Shown: in pieces, positions 5,945 through 8,830 of the stretch
Layout: every line of letters starts with the position of its first letter
Numbering within the stretch: the stretch's first letter is position 1
Origin: Pseudomonadota bacterium
Lineage (GTDB): Bacteria; Desulfobacterota; Desulfovibrionia; Desulfovibrionales; Desulfovibrionaceae
NCBI GenBank assembly: GCA_023433925.1
Contig: JAEYTO010000097.1
Location: 1-8,830, forward strand
DNA length: 8,830 bases
Reading direction: 5' to 3'
Notes under the pieces: model-generated
The model's input: the letters and a program-made list of their open reading frames with translations, nothing else
What the model was told of the DNA's origin: nothing
Databases searched by the model: none
Made by a program: the position numbers and the translations under genes

Positions 5945-5998
5945 ACGTCAAACGGAACCCTGGCCAGCCAAGCTTGCCGGTCGGGGGTTGGCGGCGCC

Positions 5999-8659
5999 TC
6001 AATGCGCATCCGCCCACGTGAACCCCACCCCCATATCCACCACCAGCGGCACGTCCAGCTCCACCACGCCCGCCATGATCTCCTTCATCCGCCCGCCCGC
6101 CTCCCTGGCGGTCTTTTCCGGCGCTTCCAGCAGCAGTTCGTCATGCACCTGCAAGATCAGCTTTCCACCAAGCTCCCGAATCCCGGCATCCTCGTGCGCG
6201 CGGATCATGGCCAATTTGATGATGTCCGCCGCGCTGCCCTGGATGCGCGTGTTGATGGCCTGGCGCACGGCCTGGCCCTTCAGGTTGTCATTTCTTGAGT
6301 GGATGTCGGGCAGCAGCCTTCTCCTGCCGAGCATGGTCACGACGAAGCCGTTGGCCTCGGCCTCGGCCACGATGCCGTCGTAGAACTCCTTGAGCTTCTT
6401 GAGCCCCGAGAAGTAGCGCTCGATGAACTCCTTGGCCTGACCGAGGGTGATGCCCAGCTCGCCGGCGAGCTTCTGCGGCCCCATGCCGTAGAGCAGGCCG
6501 AAGTTGATGGTCTTGGCCGAGCGGCGCTCGTCGGGCGTGACGAGCCCGGCGTCCTTGTCGAAGACCAGCCCGGCCGTGCGCGCGTGGATGTCCTGGCCGT
6601 GGCGGAAGGCTTCGAGCAGGGTCGGGTCCTGGGACATGTGCGCGAGCACGCGCAGCTCGATCTGCGAGTAGTCGGCGGCGGCCAGGAGATTGCCCGGCCC
6701 GGCGGTGAAGCAGGCCCGCATGCGCGCGCCCTGCGGCCCACGGATGGGGATGTTCTGGAGGTTGGGCGAGCTGGACGACAGGCGGCCCGTGGCCGTGGCC
6801 GTCTGGTTGAAGGTCGTGTGGATGCGGCCCGCTGCGTCGGCCAGCTTGGGCAGCGGCTCCAGGTAGGTCGAGCGGAGCTTGTCGAGCATGCGGAACTCGA
6901 GCACGTCGTTGACGACCGGGTGCTCGCCGCGCAGCTTCTCCAGCACCGGGTTGGCCGTGGACTGCGCGCCGCCGGGCGTCTTGCCCTTGGCCTTGAGGCC
7001 GAGACGGTCGAACAGGAGCTGCGCGAGCTGCTGGCTGGAGCGGATGTTGAACGGCAGGTCCGAATGGGAGTTGATGCGTCTGGTCAGCTCGTCGATCTTG
7101 CCGCCGACCTCGGCCAGGAAGCTCTCGAAGGCCGCCCTGTCGATGGCGATGCCGGCCTCTTCCATGGTCACGAGCACCGGGATGAGCGGGGTTTCCAGGT
7201 CGCGCAAGAGCGGCGTGAGGCTGGCGGCCTCCAGCCGGCGGGACAGGGCGCCGTGCACGGCCAGGGCGGCCAGGCCCCGGGCCTCGGGATGAACCGGCGA
7301 GGCCTCGGGATCGTGGGCCAGGGCGTCGCGCAGCCGGCCCCAGTCGTAGCCGCGCTCCTCGGGATCGAGCAGGTAGGCGGCCAGGCCCATGTCGAACCAC
7401 TTGCCCAGCGGCAAACACCCCCAATCGGGCGAGGCGCGCAGCAGCGCCTTGACCGAAGGCGCGGCCACCACGTCCGCCTGTCCCAGAGCGGCGCACAGGT
7501 CGGCCACGGACCCGGTCCAGCGCAGCTCCTCGTGGCCGATGCCCAGGCGGATCTCGCCGTCAACGGCCAGGAGGCCCACCGCGCGGCCCTCGCGTCTGGG
7601 CAGAAGAAAGGCCTTGTCCGCGTCGCGCACGGGCAGAGGCGGACCGGCCTGAACCTCGGCCCCGGCAATCGCTCCGCCCGCCCCGGCCCCGAACAGGGAC
7701 AACTGCGCCTCGGCCGTCCCGGCCATTGCGCCCTGTCCACCCGGCCCGCCCGATGGGGGCATGGTCGGCTCGGCGCGGCTGGGCGGCGGCAGCTCGCGCG
7801 GCAGGGAGCGGAACTCGTACTCGGCCAGGAAGTCGCGCACGCGCTGCCAGTCGGGCTCACGCCAGGCGAGGTCCGCCAGGCCCAGCGTCGGGCAGAAATC
7901 CGTGCGCAGGCGGGTCAGCTCGCGGTAGATGAAGGCGTCCTTGATGTGCTCCTCGATCTTGGCCCGCAGGGTCTTGGGCATGTCCGCCATGCGAGCCTCG
8001 ATCTCCTCCAGGCCGTGGAAGTCCTGCATGATCTTAGCGGCGGTCTTGGGCCCCACGCCGGGCACGCCGGGGATGTTGTCGCTCGAATCGCCCACCAGGG
8101 CCTGGTAGTCGGGCCAGCGGCCGGGCTCCATGCCGTGCTCCTGGCGGAAGGACTCGATGGTGACGATCTTCTCGTTCTTCAGGGCCGGGTCCCAGATGAC
8201 CACGCGCTCGTCCAGGCACTGGTTGAGGTCCTTGTCCGCGCCGAGGATGACCACGGGCCGCTCGGCCTTGAGCCTGCCCGCGAGGCTGGCGATGCAGTCG
8301 TCGGCCTCGCCGCCCTCGGAAACGATGAGCCGGATGCCGAGCAGCTCCACGGCCCGGCGCAAGGGCTCGCCCTGGCGGATGAGGTCCTCGGGAGTGGCCG
8401 CGCGCTGGGCCTTGTAGGGCTTGAAAGTCTCGTGGCGGAAGTTCTTGCCCGGTCCGTCGAGGACAAAGGCGACGTGCCTGGGCCGCTCCTCGCGCAGAAT
8501 CTTGATGAGCAGGCGCAGGACCACGAACAGGGCGTTGGTCGGGAAGCCGTCCGAGCGGGTCATGTCCCGGAAGGCGTAGAAGCCGCGGTAGAAAAAAGCG
8601 CTGCCGTCGATGAGATAGACGGGCTCCTGGCCGAACTTGAGGCGTTCCTTGAGGCTCAT
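5999..8659 (-). CDS. polA: DNA polymerase I
   Basis: An 886-residue Pol I that fills gaps and removes RNA primers during replication and repair. The N-terminal 5'-3' flap nuclease (about 10-290) has its acidic and helix-hairpin-helix motifs: GGEADD (116-121), GADKDLNQCL (140-149) and GDSSDNIPGVPGVGPKTAA (190-208). A low-complexity Gly/Ala/Pro linker (about 292-345) carries QLSLF (319-323). The region of the 3'-5' exonuclease (about 346-500) lacks the DTET-type motif and most metal ligands; only the FDMGLAAYLLDP segment (422-433) remains, so proofreading is probably lost. The polymerase domain is complete: motif A DYSQIELR (D663, E668), motif B RRSAKTINFGLLYG (R713, K716, F720, Y724) and motif C QVHDE (H839, D840, E841). 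Start ATG 8659 gives the family N-terminus, although its ribosome binding site is weak (AGGA about 13 nt upstream). Confidence 0.97.
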   Translation of the reverse strand: MSLKERLKFGQEPVYLIDGSAFFYRGFYAFRDMTRSDGFPTNALFVVLRLLIKILREERPRHVAFVLDGPGKNFRHETFKPYKAQRAATPEDLIRQGEPLRRAVELLGIRLIVSEGGEADDCIASLAGRLKAERPVVILGADKDLNQCLDERVVIWDPALKNEKIVTIESFRQEHGMEPGRWPDYQALVGDSSDNIPGVPGVGPKTAAKIMQDFHGLEEIEARMADMPKTLRAKIEEHIKDAFIYRELTRLRTDFCPTLGLADLAWREPDWQRVRDFLAEYEFRSLPRELPPPSRAEPTMPPSGGPGGQGAMAGTAEAQLSLFGAGAGGAIAGAEVQAGPPLPVRDADKAFLLPRREGRAVGLLAVDGEIRLGIGHEELRWTGSVADLCAALGQADVVAAPSVKALLRASPDWGCLPLGKWFDMGLAAYLLDPEERGYDWGRLRDALAHDPEASPVHPEARGLAALAVHGALSRRLEAASLTPLLRDLETPLIPVLVTMEEAGIAIDRAAFESFLAEVGGKIDELTRRINSHSDLPFNIRSSQQLAQLLFDRLGLKAKGKTPGGAQSTANPVLEKLRGEHPVVNDVLEFRMLDKLRSTYLEPLPKLADAAGRIHTTFNQTATATGRLSSSSPNLQNIPIRGPQGARMRACFTAGPGNLLAAADYSQIELRVLAHMSQDPTLLEAFRHGQDIHARTAGLVFDKDAGLVTPDERRSAKTINFGLLYGMGPQKLAGELGITLGQAKEFIERYFSGLKKLKEFYDGIVAEAEANGFVVTMLGRRRLLPDIHSRNDNLKGQAVRQAINTRIQGSAADIIKLAMIRAHEDAGIRELGGKLILQVHDELLLEAPEKTAREAGGRMKEIMAGVVELDVPLVVDMGVGFTWADAH
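7691..7705 (-). other. QLSLF clamp-binding motif in PolA
   Basis: Codons 319-323 of PolA (CAG TTG TCC CTG TTC on minus) encode QLSLF. This matches the consensus bacterial sliding-clamp-binding pentapeptide (QL-S/D-LF) known from polymerases and repair proteins. It sits in an unstructured-looking Ala/Gly/Pro linker between the flap nuclease and the Klenow part, a position accessible for tethering to DnaN. The role is inferred from the motif and its setting. Confidence 0.55.
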
Positions 8660-8738
8660 GGGGCGAGTCGATCCTTTGCTGAATTTGGACGCGCGACGCC
8701 GTCCCGGCTCCGCGAAAGGCCTCGCGCCGCGCGAGCAT

Positions 8739-8744
8739 AGTATA
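8739..8744 (-). promoter_or_regulatory. Possible -10 box upstream of polA
   Basis: On the minus strand TATACT lies 80 bp upstream of the polA start in a local AT-rich patch, and matches the sigma70 -10 consensus at five of six positions. No good -35 is found 16-18 bp further upstream; TTGCAG is only 10 bp away. It is the best promoter candidate in the polA leader, but weakly supported. Confidence 0.25.
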
Positions 8745-8794
8745 CAAGTCTCGCCTGCAAAAAGGAAATCCTCGACTCGGCCAGGCGCCGGCGG

Positions 8795-8830
8795 CCCCCC
8801 CCCCCCGCCCCCCCCCAAAAACCCCCCCCG
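8795..8830. other. Homopolymer tail, probable assembly artefact
   Basis: The last 36 bases are C12, G, C9, A5, C8, G. Nothing in the rest of the window resembles this, and such ends are typical of read or contig-edge errors. They should not be interpreted as biology, and any reading frame through them (for example a glycine-rich N-terminal extension of polA) is spurious. Confidence 0.75.

Noticed and set aside
6299..8740. 813-codon open frame on plus, antisense to polA
   Set aside because: It is a shadow of the GC-rich polA codons: the translation is low-complexity (repeated G, L, V, R, H, A), has no domain, and lies opposite an unmistakable DNA polymerase I.
8660..8818. N-terminal extension of polA
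   Set aside because: It would start in the homopolymer tail, is not family-like, and the Pol I N-terminus begins normally at the ATG at 8659.

Overview
The window is GC-rich, densely coded bacterial DNA. Its content looks like a Desulfovibrio-type member of the Desulfobacterota (Deltaproteobacteria): a short DUF1844 protein downstream of an aminotransferase, a chemoreceptor with a Desulfovibrio-like cytoplasmic domain, and many GC-rich hairpins between genes. This assignment is inferred from gene types and style; no rRNA or other phylogenetic marker was used. The right end (from 8795) collapses into C and A homopolymers and is probably a contig edge with unreliable bases.

Layout. Positions 52-3000 hold three minus-strand genes, read right to left: a class V PLP aminotransferase, a 100-residue DUF1844 protein and argC (arginine biosynthesis). 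Gaps of about 180-215 bp that contain hairpins separate them. A divergent intergenic region of about 290 bp (2983-3271) leads into a plus-strand methyl-accepting chemotaxis protein (3272-4939). Directly behind the chemoreceptor lies a frameshifted remnant of an MbcA/ParS-type (DUF2384) antitoxin (4974-5164). It converges on a minus-strand higBA toxin-antitoxin pair (higA 5176-5502, higB 5638-5916). polA (DNA polymerase I, 5999-8659, minus) fills the rest.

The most notable structure is in higBA. The two genes are pushed apart by a 124-bp non-coding element that has imperfect terminal inverted repeats, is flanked by TA on both sides, and contains two further perfect hairpins. Removing it with one TA copy on paper restores a textbook higBA junction: a higB TAG stop overlapping an AGGAG, with higA ATG nine bases later. 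It therefore looks like a MITE inserted into the TA of the higB stop codon. A smaller 30-bp hairpin sits in the same way on the TAG stop codon of the aminotransferase gene.

Functionally the window is mostly housekeeping (arginine synthesis, replication/repair, chemotaxis). The MCP-polA interval, by contrast, is a small accessory spot holding one intact toxin-antitoxin module, one decayed antitoxin and an inserted repeat. PolA has a canonical-looking sliding-clamp-binding pentapeptide in its linker and lacks the expected proofreading residues. I see no CRISPR array, rRNA, tRNA or intact transposase gene.
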